From an uncultured Pseudomonadota bacterium (GTDB taxonomy: Bacteria; Myxococcota_A; UBA796; SXON01), in NCBI GenBank assembly GCA_903885375.1, contig CAISIK010000204.1:1-64000 (forward strand): DNA of 64,000 nucleotides. The letters are read 5' to 3'. Made by a program: the position numbers and the translations under genes. The notes below the pieces were generated by a model that worked only from the letters and a program-made list of their open reading frames with translations, was not told the origin of the DNA and searched no databases. Of this stretch, positions 16,352 to 24,728 are shown one piece after another; positions within the stretch are counted from its first letter, which is position 1; each line of letters starts with the position of its first letter.

Positions 16352-17467
16352 GTGAAGCTTCCGCTCGACTCCCACCCCGTGCCGGGGCTCCTGACCACCC
16401 GGCCCTGGCTCACGCCGGCGGCCGCCGTGCAGGCGCTGGCCCCGGGTGCGGACGATCGGGTGCTGGCCATCGCCGGGAGCGGCGACATCGGGTTCGCGTG
16501 CGCGGGCGCGGCGCGCGTGGACATGGTGGATGTGCGTCAGGCGCAGGCCGCCTGGACCCGCCTGTGCCTCACCGCCGTGCGGGAGCTGCCCGTGCAGAGC
16601 GTGCGGTCGCTCCTCGGCTACGGCCACCACGGGCGGCGCGTGTGGTTCTACCACTACCTCCGCCCGCGGCTGGATGAGGAGACCCGCGCCTTCTGGGACC
16701 TCAACGAGGGCGCCATCCGGCTCGGGCTGGTGGAGCAGGGCCAGGTCGAGCGGCGCATCACCGGGCTGCGGTCGCGGTTCCTGCGGCTCGCCGTGGACCG
16801 CGATGTGGTGGAGGGCGTGCTCGCGCACCCTGAGCTCGCCGCGCAGGCCGGCGCCTTCAACACCCGCTGGGATGGGTGGCGATGGCGCGCGGCGTTGCGG
16901 CTGGCGCTCGGCCCGCTCGCGCTGGTGGGCTCGAACCTGAACACCCCTCGGCTCGTGGGGGCCGACGCCGCCTACCCCGGGAGGGTGGCCGAGCGGGTGA
17001 AGCACAGCTTCACGACCCTCGACATGCGGCGGGAGCCTTCTCTCCGCTGGGCGCTCACCGGCGCGCACGGCGGCGACGAGGTGCTGGAAGCCGCCGAGGC
17101 CAGTTGGCTCTCCACCGCGGGCCACGCGGCGTTGAAAGCGTCGGCCGCGCGCGTATCCGTGACCAACGCACGGCTCTCCGAGGTGCTCGAATCGCCGCCG
17201 CCCGAGGGTTGGACGCGCTTCCACCTCGCCGACGCGCTCGACGAGCTCGAGCCCCAGGCGCAGTCGGAGCTGCTCGAACGGGTGGTGAAGGCGGCCGCCC
17301 CGAACGCGCGGATGGTGAGCTGGCGGCTCGTGCGGCCCTACGCGCGGCACCCTTCGCTGCTCGGCCGCATCACGCGGGACGAAACGGCCAGCGCATCGGC
17401 CTGGGCGCGGGAGGCGGTACCCGCATGGTCGGGGGTGGACGTGGAGAATGTGCGTGGTGACCGCTGA
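16352..17467 (+). CDS. DUF3419 / BtaA-like SAM-dependent 3-amino-3-carboxypropyl transferase
   Basis: 371 residues. The Rossmann-type start LAIAGSGDIGFACAGAARVDMVDVRQAQAAW (near 45-70), the central RLDEETRAFWDLNEG region and the late segment (SELLERVVKAAAPNARMVSWRLV) fit DUF3419. The best-known member, BtaA, moves the aminocarboxypropyl group of S-adenosylmethionine to diacylglycerol in betaine-lipid synthesis. The partner N-methyltransferase BtaB is not a neighbour, so the product may be a different lipid or compound. The start is GTG. A structured leader lies just upstream. Confidence 0.7.
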   Translation: MKLPLDSHPVPGLLTTRPWLTPAAAVQALAPGADDRVLAIAGSGDIGFACAGAARVDMVDVRQAQAAWTRLCLTAVRELPVQSVRSLLGYGHHGRRVWFYHYLRPRLDEETRAFWDLNEGAIRLGLVEQGQVERRITGLRSRFLRLAVDRDVVEGVLAHPELAAQAGAFNTRWDGWRWRAALRLALGPLALVGSNLNTPRLVGADAAYPGRVAERVKHSFTTLDMRREPSLRWALTGAHGGDEVLEAAEASWLSTAGHAALKASAARVSVTNARLSEVLESPPPEGWTRFHLADALDELEPQAQSELLERVVKAAAPNARMVSWRLVRPYARHPSLLGRITRDETASASAWAREAVPAWSGVDVENVRGDR

Positions 17468-17555
17468 GGCCGACTGCCGGATTCGGTGACGAGTTTCGCT
17501 CGTCGCACCGAAGCACATGGGGGCAAGGTCGTGGAGCGGATAGAAGCCCGGCGGC

Positions 17556-19223
17556 ATGCGCTACGTCCCAGAAAATCCGCTGATCGTCCAGTCCGACCAC
17601 ACGCTCATGCTGGAGACGATGGGGCCCCACTTCCGTGCGGCCCGCGACGCCCTCGTGCGCTTCGCCGAGCTCGTGAAGTCGCCCGACTACGTGCACACCT
17701 ACCGGGTCACGCCGCTCTCGTTGTGGAACGCGGCCAGCGCGGGCATGACGGTCGACGAGGTGCTCGACCTCCTCGAGAAGTGGGCCAAGTACGACGTTCC
17801 GCCGAACGTCCCGGTGTCCATCCGGCAGACGATGGGGCGCTGGGGGCGGCTGAAGCTCCTCGCCGACCCGCGCGGTCTCCGGCTCGAGGCCGACGAGGCC
17901 GTGCTCATGACGGAGGTGTGCTCGCTGAAGCCGCTGCAGACGCTCCTCGGCAAGCGGGTCGACGAAACCTCCGTGCTCATCGACCCGGCCAACCGCGGCG
18001 AGCTCAAGCAGGTGCTCGCCCACGCCGGCCACCCCGTGGAGGACCTCGCCGGCTACCGCGACGGCGCCGCCCTGAAGGTGGAGATGCTGCCGGAAACCAA
18101 GGGCGGCGCGCCGTGGGGCCTCCGTGAGTACCAGCGCGACGCGGTCGATGCCTTCTTCGGCGACAGCGTGGCCCAGGGCGGCAACGGCGTGGTGGTGCTG
18201 CCCTGCGGGGCCGGCAAGACGATGATCGGCATCGCGGCGATGGCCCGCCTCGGCATGAAGACGCTCGTGCTCTGCACGAACGTGACCGCGCTTCGTCAGT
18301 GGAAGGCCGAGGTGCTCGAGCGCACCTCCCTCACCGAGGATGACCTGAGCGAGTACTCGGGCGAGCTGAAGGACATCCGGTCGGTCACCTTCAGCACCTA
18401 CCAGATGCTCACGTTCCGGAAGTCGAAGAACGGCGAGTTCATCCACTTCGGGCTCTTCGACCGCGAGAACTGGGGCCTCGTCATTTACGACGAGGTGCAC
18501 CTGCTCCCCGCGCCCATCTTCCGGGCGGTGGCGCACCTCCAGGCCCGTCGGCGCCTCGGCCTCACCGCCACGCTGGTGCGGGAAGATGGCAAGGAGACCG
18601 ATGTCTTCGCGCTGATCGGCCCCAAGCGCTTCGACGTGCCGTGGAAGGACCTCGAACACCAGGGCTGGATCGCCGCGGCGATCTGCACCGAGATCCGCGT
18701 GAGCTTCGGCGACGAGGACCGGCTTCGGTACGCGGTGGCCGACGACCGGGAGAAGTTCCGGATCGCCAGCACCAACGCGCGCAAGCTGCCGGTCATCGAG
18801 GAGCTGCTCGCGCGCCACGACACCGACCGCATCCTCATCCTCGGGATGTACGTGGATCAGCTGGATTGGCTGAGCAAGAAGCTCGGCTTCCCGCTCATCG
18901 AGGGCAAGACCCCCCAGCGCCGCCGCGACGAGCTCTACCAGCGCTTCCGCACCGGCGAGGACCGGGTGCTCGTCGTCTCGAAGGTGGGCAACTTCAGCGT
19001 GGACCTCCCCGACGCCAACGTGGCCATCCAGGTGTCGGGCACCTGGGGTAGCCGTCAGGAAGAGGCCCAGCGCCTCGGGCGAATCCTGCGTCCGAAGGGC
19101 GGTGAGAACCGCGCGAGCTTCTACAGCATCGTCACGCGCGACACCGTCGAGCAGACCTTCGGCGAGAAACGTCAGCTCTTCTTGACCGAACAGGGATACG
19201 CCTACCGCATCGAGACGCGATGA
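17556..19223 (+). CDS. XPB-type DNA helicase (ERCC3 family)
   Basis: 555 residues. The N-terminal ~190 residues form the XPB accessory domain (PLIVQSDHTLMLE, SLWNAASAGMTVDEVL). The helicase core has Walker A GAGKT near 218, the XPB-type box DEVH near 312, LTATL near 335 and motif VI QRLGRILRPK near 504. Bacterial XPB homologues are 3'-5' helicases with presumed repair roles. The gene is coupled by ATGA to a 71-residue ORF. A Helicase_C_3 protein that is often an XPB neighbour elsewhere is encoded 24 kb away (42887-44644). No Bax1-type nuclease is visible. Confidence 0.93.
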   Translation: MRYVPENPLIVQSDHTLMLETMGPHFRAARDALVRFAELVKSPDYVHTYRVTPLSLWNAASAGMTVDEVLDLLEKWAKYDVPPNVPVSIRQTMGRWGRLKLLADPRGLRLEADEAVLMTEVCSLKPLQTLLGKRVDETSVLIDPANRGELKQVLAHAGHPVEDLAGYRDGAALKVEMLPETKGGAPWGLREYQRDAVDAFFGDSVAQGGNGVVVLPCGAGKTMIGIAAMARLGMKTLVLCTNVTALRQWKAEVLERTSLTEDDLSEYSGELKDIRSVTFSTYQMLTFRKSKNGEFIHFGLFDRENWGLVIYDEVHLLPAPIFRAVAHLQARRRLGLTATLVREDGKETDVFALIGPKRFDVPWKDLEHQGWIAAAICTEIRVSFGDEDRLRYAVADDREKFRIASTNARKLPVIEELLARHDTDRILILGMYVDQLDWLSKKLGFPLIEGKTPQRRRDELYQRFRTGEDRVLVVSKVGNFSVDLPDANVAIQVSGTWGSRQEEAQRLGRILRPKGGENRASFYSIVTRDTVEQTFGEKRQLFLTEQGYAYRIETR

Positions 19224-19435
19224 CGCCCATCCTCCACAAGAACCTCGCCCTCCTCCGCGTGGGCGAGCCCGCGGTGTTCGACGAGCTCCGCGCCGCAGTG
19301 AACCTCGACGATCACGTGCTGGGCTGGGTGAGCGAGACCGAAGCCGTGCTCGACCCGCACATGCTCAAGGAGCTGCTCGCCTCGCTGGAGGCCCGCGGCA
19401 TGACGGCGCTCGTGCGCCGGGTTCAGCGCGAGTAG
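19220..19435 (+). CDS. Small protein coupled to the XPB helicase
   Basis: 71 residues, starting at ATG that overlaps the helicase stop (ATGA, 19220-19223). It is soluble, Leu-rich, with two predicted helices (ending ELLASLEARGMTALVRRVQRE). No family is recognised. Tight coupling suggests a helicase partner made in a fixed ratio. Its last 13 bp overlap the 3' end of the convergent redoxin gene. Confidence 0.6.
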   Translation: MTPILHKNLALLRVGEPAVFDELRAAVNLDDHVLGWVSETEAVLDPHMLKELLASLEARGMTALVRRVQRE

Positions 19436-19941
19436 AAGCCCTGCAGCACGGTGTCGAGGCTGGTCTCCAGGTCGGCCCGCGCCACGCCGATCGCGGCCAC
19501 GTAGCCCTCCTGATCCACCACGAAGGTGGTCGGGTACTGGTTCACGCCGTACCGCGACACCACGATGTCGTGCGCATCACGCACCACGGGGAAGCCGAGG
19601 TGCTGGCCCTCCACCCAGCCGCTCACGTCGGAAATTTCGCCCGGGCCGGCCAGGACGGCGATGAGCCGAACCCCCTTGGGCGAGTACTTCTTGTGCAGCC
19701 GCTCCAGCACCGCGAGCTGCGCTTCGCCCCCCTCGCGCTTGAGGAAGTGCACCACCACCGCCTTGGCGGGGAAGCCGGGCATCACGCCCGTGTAGTCGCT
19801 CAACGCCACGGAGGTGCGGGCAACGGCCTGCAACGCCGCTTCTTCGTTGACGGCCGGGAGGTTGAACAGGAGGGCGGAGTCGCCCACGTGGAGCGCGGGA
19901 CCGGGCACGGCCAACGCGAGGTTGAGGAGCGCGAGCAGCAT
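19423..19941 (-). CDS. Exported TlpA/redoxin-like protein without CxxC
   Basis: 172 residues. A signal peptide (MLLALLNLALAVPG) is followed by a thioredoxin-fold domain of the AhpC-TSA/TlpA type: AKAVVVHFLKREGG, GVRLIAVLAG, YGVNQYPTTFVVDQEGYVAAIG with the cis-Pro. The position of the active CxxC (after VVVHFL) reads KREGGEA, and the protein has no Cys at all, so it cannot act as a thiol-disulfide oxidoreductase. A binding or chaperone role is inferred. It is divergent from cca, 53 bp apart. Confidence 0.75.
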   Translation of the reverse strand: MLLALLNLALAVPGPALHVGDSALLFNLPAVNEEAALQAVARTSVALSDYTGVMPGFPAKAVVVHFLKREGGEAQLAVLERLHKKYSPKGVRLIAVLAGPGEISDVSGWVEGQHLGFPVVRDAHDIVVSRYGVNQYPTTFVVDQEGYVAAIGVARADLETSLDTVLQGFYSR

Positions 19942-19994
19942 GGCAGCCAGATAACACCCGGGCGCGCCTCGTCGGGTGGCGCTACGGGGCAGGG

Positions 19995-21203
19995 GTGACG
20001 ACCACCGTTCACCAGCTGATCGCCCTGCCGTCCCGGGTCCGGGCGCTTCTGGAGGCTTGCCGCGAGGCCGGCGGGCGCGCCGTGCTGGTGGGCGGCTGTG
20101 TGCGCGACGCGCTCCTCGGCGAGGTCCCCGCCGACCTCGACATCGAGGTGCATGGCCTGCCCGTGGAGGCGCTTCGCGAGGTGGCCGGGCGGCTCGGTCG
20201 GGTGGACGAGGTCGGGCGAGCCTTCGGCGTGCTCAAGGTGCGGCTCGGCGCCCAGCAGGTGGACGTGAGCGTGCCGCGCCGGGACAGCAAGGTCGGCGCG
20301 GGCCACCGCGGCATCCGGGCCGACGCCGACCCCCACCTCGGTCCCACGGAAGCAGCCCGCCGTCGTGACCTCACCGTCAACGCCATCGCATGGGACCCTC
20401 TGAGAGACGAGCTGATCGACCCCTTCTCGGGCCTCGACGACCTGCGGCATGGCGTGCTCCGCGCGGTCGATACGGACACCTTCGCCGAGGACCCGCTGCG
20501 CGCCCTCCGGGTTGCGCAGTTCATCGCGCGGTTCGGGTTCGAGGCGGCCGGGGCGCTCGAGGAGCAGTGCCGCACGATGGACGTGTCGGGGCTCCCGGCG
20601 GAGCGTGTGCGTGGCGAGGTGGAGAAGCTGCTCGTGAAGGGCCGCGCCCCCTCCCGCGGGTGGGACTTCGCGTACCGGACAGGCCTCTGGCGGCGGCTCC
20701 TCCCCGAATGGGACGCCCCCGCGCCCACGCGGCTCGACAGGCTCGCGCTCGCCCCCGTGCCCGAGCCGCCTCGCCGGCTGGCGCTGCTCCTCGCCTGCAC
20801 GGCGCCACCGGTTGAACTCGAAGCGGCGCTCGACCGGCTTCGCCTCCACGCGTGGCTCGGCTTCGATGTTCGCCAGCAGGCCCTCGCGCTCGCGCGGTCC
20901 GAGCATACGGGCCCCGACCCCCGCGATGCGGCGACCCGGGCCCGCTGGCTCGCGGAGGACCTCGAGGTCGAGCTCTACGCCCACCTCACCGACGACGAGG
21001 AGCTCGCCGCCGCGGCGGAAGCGATGGGCGTGGGGCGGGCTCCGCTCCTCCCCCTCGTGGGCGGCCGCGAGCTCATGGAGATCGGCGCCACCCCCGGCGC
21101 CGGGCTGGGAGACCTCCTCCGCCGACTGCGGGCCCTGCAGCTCGACGGTCACCTTTCGTCCCCGGATGCCGCCCTGGAATGGGCACGCGCGCGACTCCGG
21201 TGA
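19995..21203 (+). CDS. cca: tRNA nucleotidyltransferase (CCA-adding type, class II)
   Basis: 402 residues. The class II nucleotidyltransferase head has VLVGGCVRDALLG (residues ~33-44), the metal-binding DLDIEVHG, RRRDLTVNAIAW and EDPLRALRVAQFIARFGF. The C-terminal half is helical and no HD motif is evident. It adds or repairs the 3' CCA of tRNAs. The start is GTG at 19995; no other good start precedes the conserved head. The stop is followed after 14 bp by the next gene. Confidence 0.9.
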   Translation: MTTTVHQLIALPSRVRALLEACREAGGRAVLVGGCVRDALLGEVPADLDIEVHGLPVEALREVAGRLGRVDEVGRAFGVLKVRLGAQQVDVSVPRRDSKVGAGHRGIRADADPHLGPTEAARRRDLTVNAIAWDPLRDELIDPFSGLDDLRHGVLRAVDTDTFAEDPLRALRVAQFIARFGFEAAGALEEQCRTMDVSGLPAERVRGEVEKLLVKGRAPSRGWDFAYRTGLWRRLLPEWDAPAPTRLDRLALAPVPEPPRRLALLLACTAPPVELEAALDRLRLHAWLGFDVRQQALALARSEHTGPDPRDAATRARWLAEDLEVELYAHLTDDEELAAAAEAMGVGRAPLLPLVGGRELMEIGATPGAGLGDLLRRLRALQLDGHLSSPDAALEWARARLR

Positions 21204-21209
21204 CATACT
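21204..21209 (+). promoter_or_regulatory. Candidate -10 element close to a start codon
   Basis: CATACT lies immediately after the cca stop and ends 8 nt before ATG at 21218, the same arrangement as at 15902-15907. It could drive a leaderless message; cotranscription with cca is the alternative. Confidence 0.25.
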
Positions 21210-21217
21210 GGGCGCCC

Positions 21218-22777
21218 ATGCGTCTACTGTGCCTCGTCCTCCTGGCTGCCGCTCCTCCCGCCCTCGCCGCCGGACCCGCTGCCCCCGCCGCTCCCGCCGC
21301 TCCCGTCGCCACTGCGCAGGCCGGCCCGCCTCGTGAAACCTTCGACGTGCCGGTGATGGCCCAGTCCCCGACCGGGCTCACCCTCAGCGCGAACCTGCGC
21401 GACGAGTACCTCGCCGGCCTGCCGATCCTCGTCGAGCTCCGCGCTGGCAACGTGGGCACCGCGCCCGTCACCACGCCGGACCTCAACCAGCGGCCGCACC
21501 TCGTCCACTTCCTGCTGACCTCGCCCGCCGGAAAGAAGACGGAGCGCTACTCCACGCCTCCCGCCTTCGATACTGGCGGCGACTGGACGATCGCACCCCG
21601 CAACGAGCGCGCCGTTCTCCTCGAGGTGCCCTCCTCCGCCGCGCTCGAGCCCGGCAACTGGCGCCTCGAGGTGCTGGTGGGCGATGGCGCCACCGCCGTG
21701 CGACTCCCCGAGGTGAAGCTCCTCATCAGCCCGCCCCGCCCCGTGGCCGGCGACCTGCTCTGGGAGCCCACCATCGAACGAAACAGCGGCGCGCTCGTGC
21801 CTTGGGTTCACCGCGCCGCGAAGGGTTGGGATGTCTACCTGAACCAGTACGCCGCCGCGAAACCCGACAGCCTGCTCGTCCACCACCGCCTCTTCCGCAG
21901 CAGCACCGCGATCGTCCCCCAGATGGCGCTGACGCAGGCGAACACCGCCCGATCCCGATGGCTCTACTGGCAGGGCAGCGCCGGCGAGCTCCGGACGATC
22001 CGCCTCGAGGGCGGGCGTGTCACGGGCACGGTGCGCTCACTGGGCATCCCCTGGGCCAGCGCGGTGCCCCTCGCCCGCGGCATCAGCGATGAGACGGGCG
22101 GGCTCACCCTGCCGTTCTGGGTGCCCGCACCGAAGGGTACGGGCGGCGCGGTGCGCATGCTCACGATGTCCGAGCGGGGGCAGGTCAGCTACCAGGTGGT
22201 CGCCGACTTCCCGGCTCGGCCCCCCATCGCCGAGACGGCGATCGACGCCGCCGGCCGTGCCGTGCTGGTCCTTGGCCACGAGCGTGGCCTCGACGTGTAC
22301 CGAAGCGACCCGAAGCGGGAAGCGCGGCTCCCCGTGGAAGGCGCCCGGGCATGGAAGGCCGGCGATGGTTGGACCACCGCCGCGGTGGCCTTCGACGCCC
22401 TCCCCGCGCAGGACGGCCGCCCCGGCGGCCTCAGCGTGGTGGCCGCCCAGCTCCTCCCCGGCGTGGACAAGGTGCCGGCCCAGTACCGGACGCTCTACAT
22501 CGACCTCGCCGGCAAGCTCCTCTCCACGAGCGCCGCCCAGCCCTGGCTCGGACCCTCAACCCTGCAGGCGCTCGTGCCCGCGGGCTACGGCCCCTTCCAT
22601 TACCTCTCCCGCGACGAGAAGGGCGTCACCCTCTTCGGCCTCGCCGGCGAGGCCCCCGTCACGCTCGGCAAGCTGCCTGCCGCCGCCGCATGGCCCTCGG
22701 CAAACGGCTGGCGCCTGCGCTGGATCGGCACGGACCGGGTGATCGAAGAGCGAGCCGTGCCCGCCCCCAAACCCTGA
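21218..22777 (+). CDS. Large secreted protein of unknown function
   Basis: 519 residues: a signal peptide (MRLLCLVLLAAAPPALA), a Pro/Ala repeat linker (PAAPAAPAAP), an Ig-like N-terminal domain (LSANLRDEYLAGLPILVELRAGNVG), then ~350 residues with repeated short beta motifs (GRAVLVLGHERGLDVYRSD) that could form a propeller. No catalytic motif is recognised. I chose ATG at 21218 because it gives a complete signal peptide; the longer frame overlaps cca. A hairpin (22788-22812) follows the stop. Confidence 0.7.
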   Translation: MRLLCLVLLAAAPPALAAGPAAPAAPAAPVATAQAGPPRETFDVPVMAQSPTGLTLSANLRDEYLAGLPILVELRAGNVGTAPVTTPDLNQRPHLVHFLLTSPAGKKTERYSTPPAFDTGGDWTIAPRNERAVLLEVPSSAALEPGNWRLEVLVGDGATAVRLPEVKLLISPPRPVAGDLLWEPTIERNSGALVPWVHRAAKGWDVYLNQYAAAKPDSLLVHHRLFRSSTAIVPQMALTQANTARSRWLYWQGSAGELRTIRLEGGRVTGTVRSLGIPWASAVPLARGISDETGGLTLPFWVPAPKGTGGAVRMLTMSERGQVSYQVVADFPARPPIAETAIDAAGRAVLVLGHERGLDVYRSDPKREARLPVEGARAWKAGDGWTTAAVAFDALPAQDGRPGGLSVVAAQLLPGVDKVPAQYRTLYIDLAGKLLSTSAAQPWLGPSTLQALVPAGYGPFHYLSRDEKGVTLFGLAGEAPVTLGKLPAAAAWPSANGWRLRWIGTDRVIEERAVPAPKP

Positions 22778-22787
22778 AAGCCGCTTG

Positions 22788-22812
22788 CCGGAGCGCGAGC
22801 GCCGCGCTCCGG
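22788..22812. terminator. Bidirectional hairpin between convergent genes
   Basis: A perfect 10-bp inverted repeat (CCGGAGCGCG / CGCGCTCCGG) with a 5-nt loop sits in the 54-bp gap between two convergent genes. It has no T tract on either strand, so termination may depend on the stem alone. Confidence 0.5.
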
Positions 22813-22831
22813 TCGGGTCACTCACCCCGAA

Positions 22832-23827
22832 TCAGGGGCCGGTAGCGCCGGGATCGACCTCGGCATCGTCGGCCGGCGGGTGAACGCCGTTGTCGACGCA
22901 CGGGGCGTCGTCATCCTCGAAGTGATCTTCGCAGTAGGCGTTGAGCTTCTTCGTGGTGGAGCAGAACACGTCTTCGAGGCAGGCCTCGTTCCACGCGTTG
23001 TCGGGATCGCTGCAGTAGTCCTCGCTCTGCTCCTCTTCGGAGATGTCCCGAGCGCCGCCCGCCTCGCGGCTGAGGAAACACTCGTCGATGCCCTTCGGCG
23101 CTGCAACGAGTCCGGTGCAGGAGCCCTCGAACACGCCGGCAGCGTAGTGAACCACGCCGTCCGTGAGGGGCAGCAGGAAGGTGTTCAGCACACCCGTGAG
23201 CTGGACGCCCTCGAGGCCCGAGGTGTTGACCGTGCAGTACTCCACCGTGGAGCGACCGGAGTGCGCGCCCGAGAAGGACTGCGATCCCGCCTGCGCACAC
23301 TGGCTGTAGGACAAGGTGTGGTCCACGCCGCCGCCGTCGGTGTACACGAGCTCGAAGTTGCCCATCTCCACGCCCGGCGAGCCGGTGTAGTAGGCGCTCA
23401 GGCCCACATCGAGGTCGATGTCGCCGTCGTCGGCCGTGTTGTCGACGTAGAGGTACTCCGAGGTGGTCGCCGAAGGCGACTGGGCCTGGTTCCAGAACAC
23501 CAGCTCGGGATCGACGACCACGCACACCGAACCGCCGGTACCAGCGAAGGTGAAGGTAGCGCCGCCGTAGTAGGAGGGGTCTTCGGGGGCGCCCAGACCG
23601 CCGTACCAAACGCCGGGACGGCCGGCATCGTCGGCTTCGAGCAACGTAGCGTCGTAGGCCACGAACTCATTGTCGCCATTGAACGCCGCCGCCTGCTCTT
23701 CCGCGCTCACCACGCGGAACTCACCGAGGTCCTGCAGGAAGGGGTAGTCGGGGTTGGGGTCGGCCACGTAGTAGCCACCCTCGCGGTCGCAACCACCAGC
23801 GAGGAGAAGGAGAATCCCAGAGAGCAT
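22832..23827 (-). CDS. Lipoprotein of the Oar-receptor operon (second lipoprotein)
   Basis: 331 residues with lipobox LAGGC (Cys13). The mature protein is acidic, Tyr/Gly/Asp-rich, with ~10 Cys, many in the last third (DCSDPDNAWN-type and VFCSTTKKLNAYCEDHFEDD), suggesting disulfides. No known domain. The start ATG at 23827 has a GGAGGA motif overlapping the stop of the upstream gene, so it is translated in coupling with the first lipoprotein and the receptor. It may be a surface-exposed binding subunit for the receptor; that is inference. Confidence 0.75.
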   Translation of the reverse strand: MLSGILLLLAGGCDREGGYYVADPNPDYPFLQDLGEFRVVSAEEQAAAFNGDNEFVAYDATLLEADDAGRPGVWYGGLGAPEDPSYYGGATFTFAGTGGSVCVVVDPELVFWNQAQSPSATTSEYLYVDNTADDGDIDLDVGLSAYYTGSPGVEMGNFELVYTDGGGVDHTLSYSQCAQAGSQSFSGAHSGRSTVEYCTVNTSGLEGVQLTGVLNTFLLPLTDGVVHYAAGVFEGSCTGLVAAPKGIDECFLSREAGGARDISEEEQSEDYCSDPDNAWNEACLEDVFCSTTKKLNAYCEDHFEDDDAPCVDNGVHPPADDAEVDPGATGP

Positions 23828-23829
23828 GA

Positions 23830-24723
23830 CTACTCCTCCACGTACGCGAAGTTGATGTTCACCGTGACGTCGTTCGTCTGGTTGCGATCCTCGTCGAAGT
23901 GAACAACGGCCGAGTCATCCGAAACCCAGTCGCCGTACTGCACGTACTTGGACGGGGCGTTCAGAATGTCGAAGTAGGAGCCACCCTCACGGAAGTTGGC
24001 GCCATACCCGTTCACTTCCCGCCCGCTCTCCGCGTTGCAGGTGGTGAAGGAGCCGTTGATGTCGATCTGGTCGGGCACGATCTCGGCCGCATCCATGAAC
24101 GCCCACAGCTTCAAACCATCCTTGCGCACCGTGTGGGCGAGGACGACATCCGCCACGAAGTTGTCGCCTTCTTCGGTGAAGGACAGCTTGTCCTCGCCGA
24201 TGAACGACATCTCCGCCTCGGAAGTGGCCTCGAAGTAGCGGTAGCACCACTGCTCCATCACATCGCCGCTCGTCACCTCGACGCCGTAGTCGTCGAGCAC
24301 GGGCTTGCCGAGGTTGTTCTTGAAGTAGTCCAGCAGCTGGTCGTAGTCGGCGAACCGGCCGGTGGTGACCTGACAGGCCACCGCCTCGTAGCAGGCGAAG
24401 TCGAGCCGGCCCACCGTGGCGCCGCCGTAGGGGAACGTGTCGCCGTACGTACCACTGAGCACCGGCCCCATCGCGGGGTGCACGTAGTCGAAGGACACCG
24501 TGTCGAGCTCGCCGAAGGCGCCCACGTACACCGGGCCGAGCAGGCGCACGTCGGTCTCTTCGCGCGTTTCGTAGGTGATGGAGCCATCATCCGCTTCGAC
24601 GGCCTTCACCACGGTACGGGTGGCGGCCTCCTTGGGGATGACGACCTTGGCGACCACGTCGCCTTCGAGGACGGTTTCCGGGTTCGAGCAACCCGCCAAG
24701 AGGTAGAGCGCAACCATCTTCAT
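23830..24723 (-). CDS. Lipoprotein of the Oar-receptor operon (first lipoprotein)
   Basis: 297 residues with lipobox LLAGC (Cys12). The mature part is acidic and beta-rich, with four or five Cys (FACYEAVACQV, EQWCYRYF, TTCNAESG). The TAG stop of the receptor, a GGAGG sequence and this ATG lie within 9 nt (minus strand 24731-24723), a textbook coupled start. No domain is recognised. Co-expression with the receptor suggests a joint substrate-capture role. Confidence 0.75.
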   Translation of the reverse strand: MKMVALYLLAGCSNPETVLEGDVVAKVVIPKEAATRTVVKAVEADDGSITYETREETDVRLLGPVYVGAFGELDTVSFDYVHPAMGPVLSGTYGDTFPYGGATVGRLDFACYEAVACQVTTGRFADYDQLLDYFKNNLGKPVLDDYGVEVTSGDVMEQWCYRYFEATSEAEMSFIGEDKLSFTEEGDNFVADVVLAHTVRKDGLKLWAFMDAAEIVPDQIDINGSFTTCNAESGREVNGYGANFREGGSYFDILNAPSKYVQYGDWVSDDSAVVHFDEDRNQTNDVTVNINFAYVEE

Positions 24724-24728
24724 GCCTC

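Noticed and set aside
21270-21310. Short direct repeat of GCCCCCGCCGCTCCC type
   Set aside because: It only encodes a Pro/Ala linker in a secreted protein and is not a CRISPR or mobile repeat.
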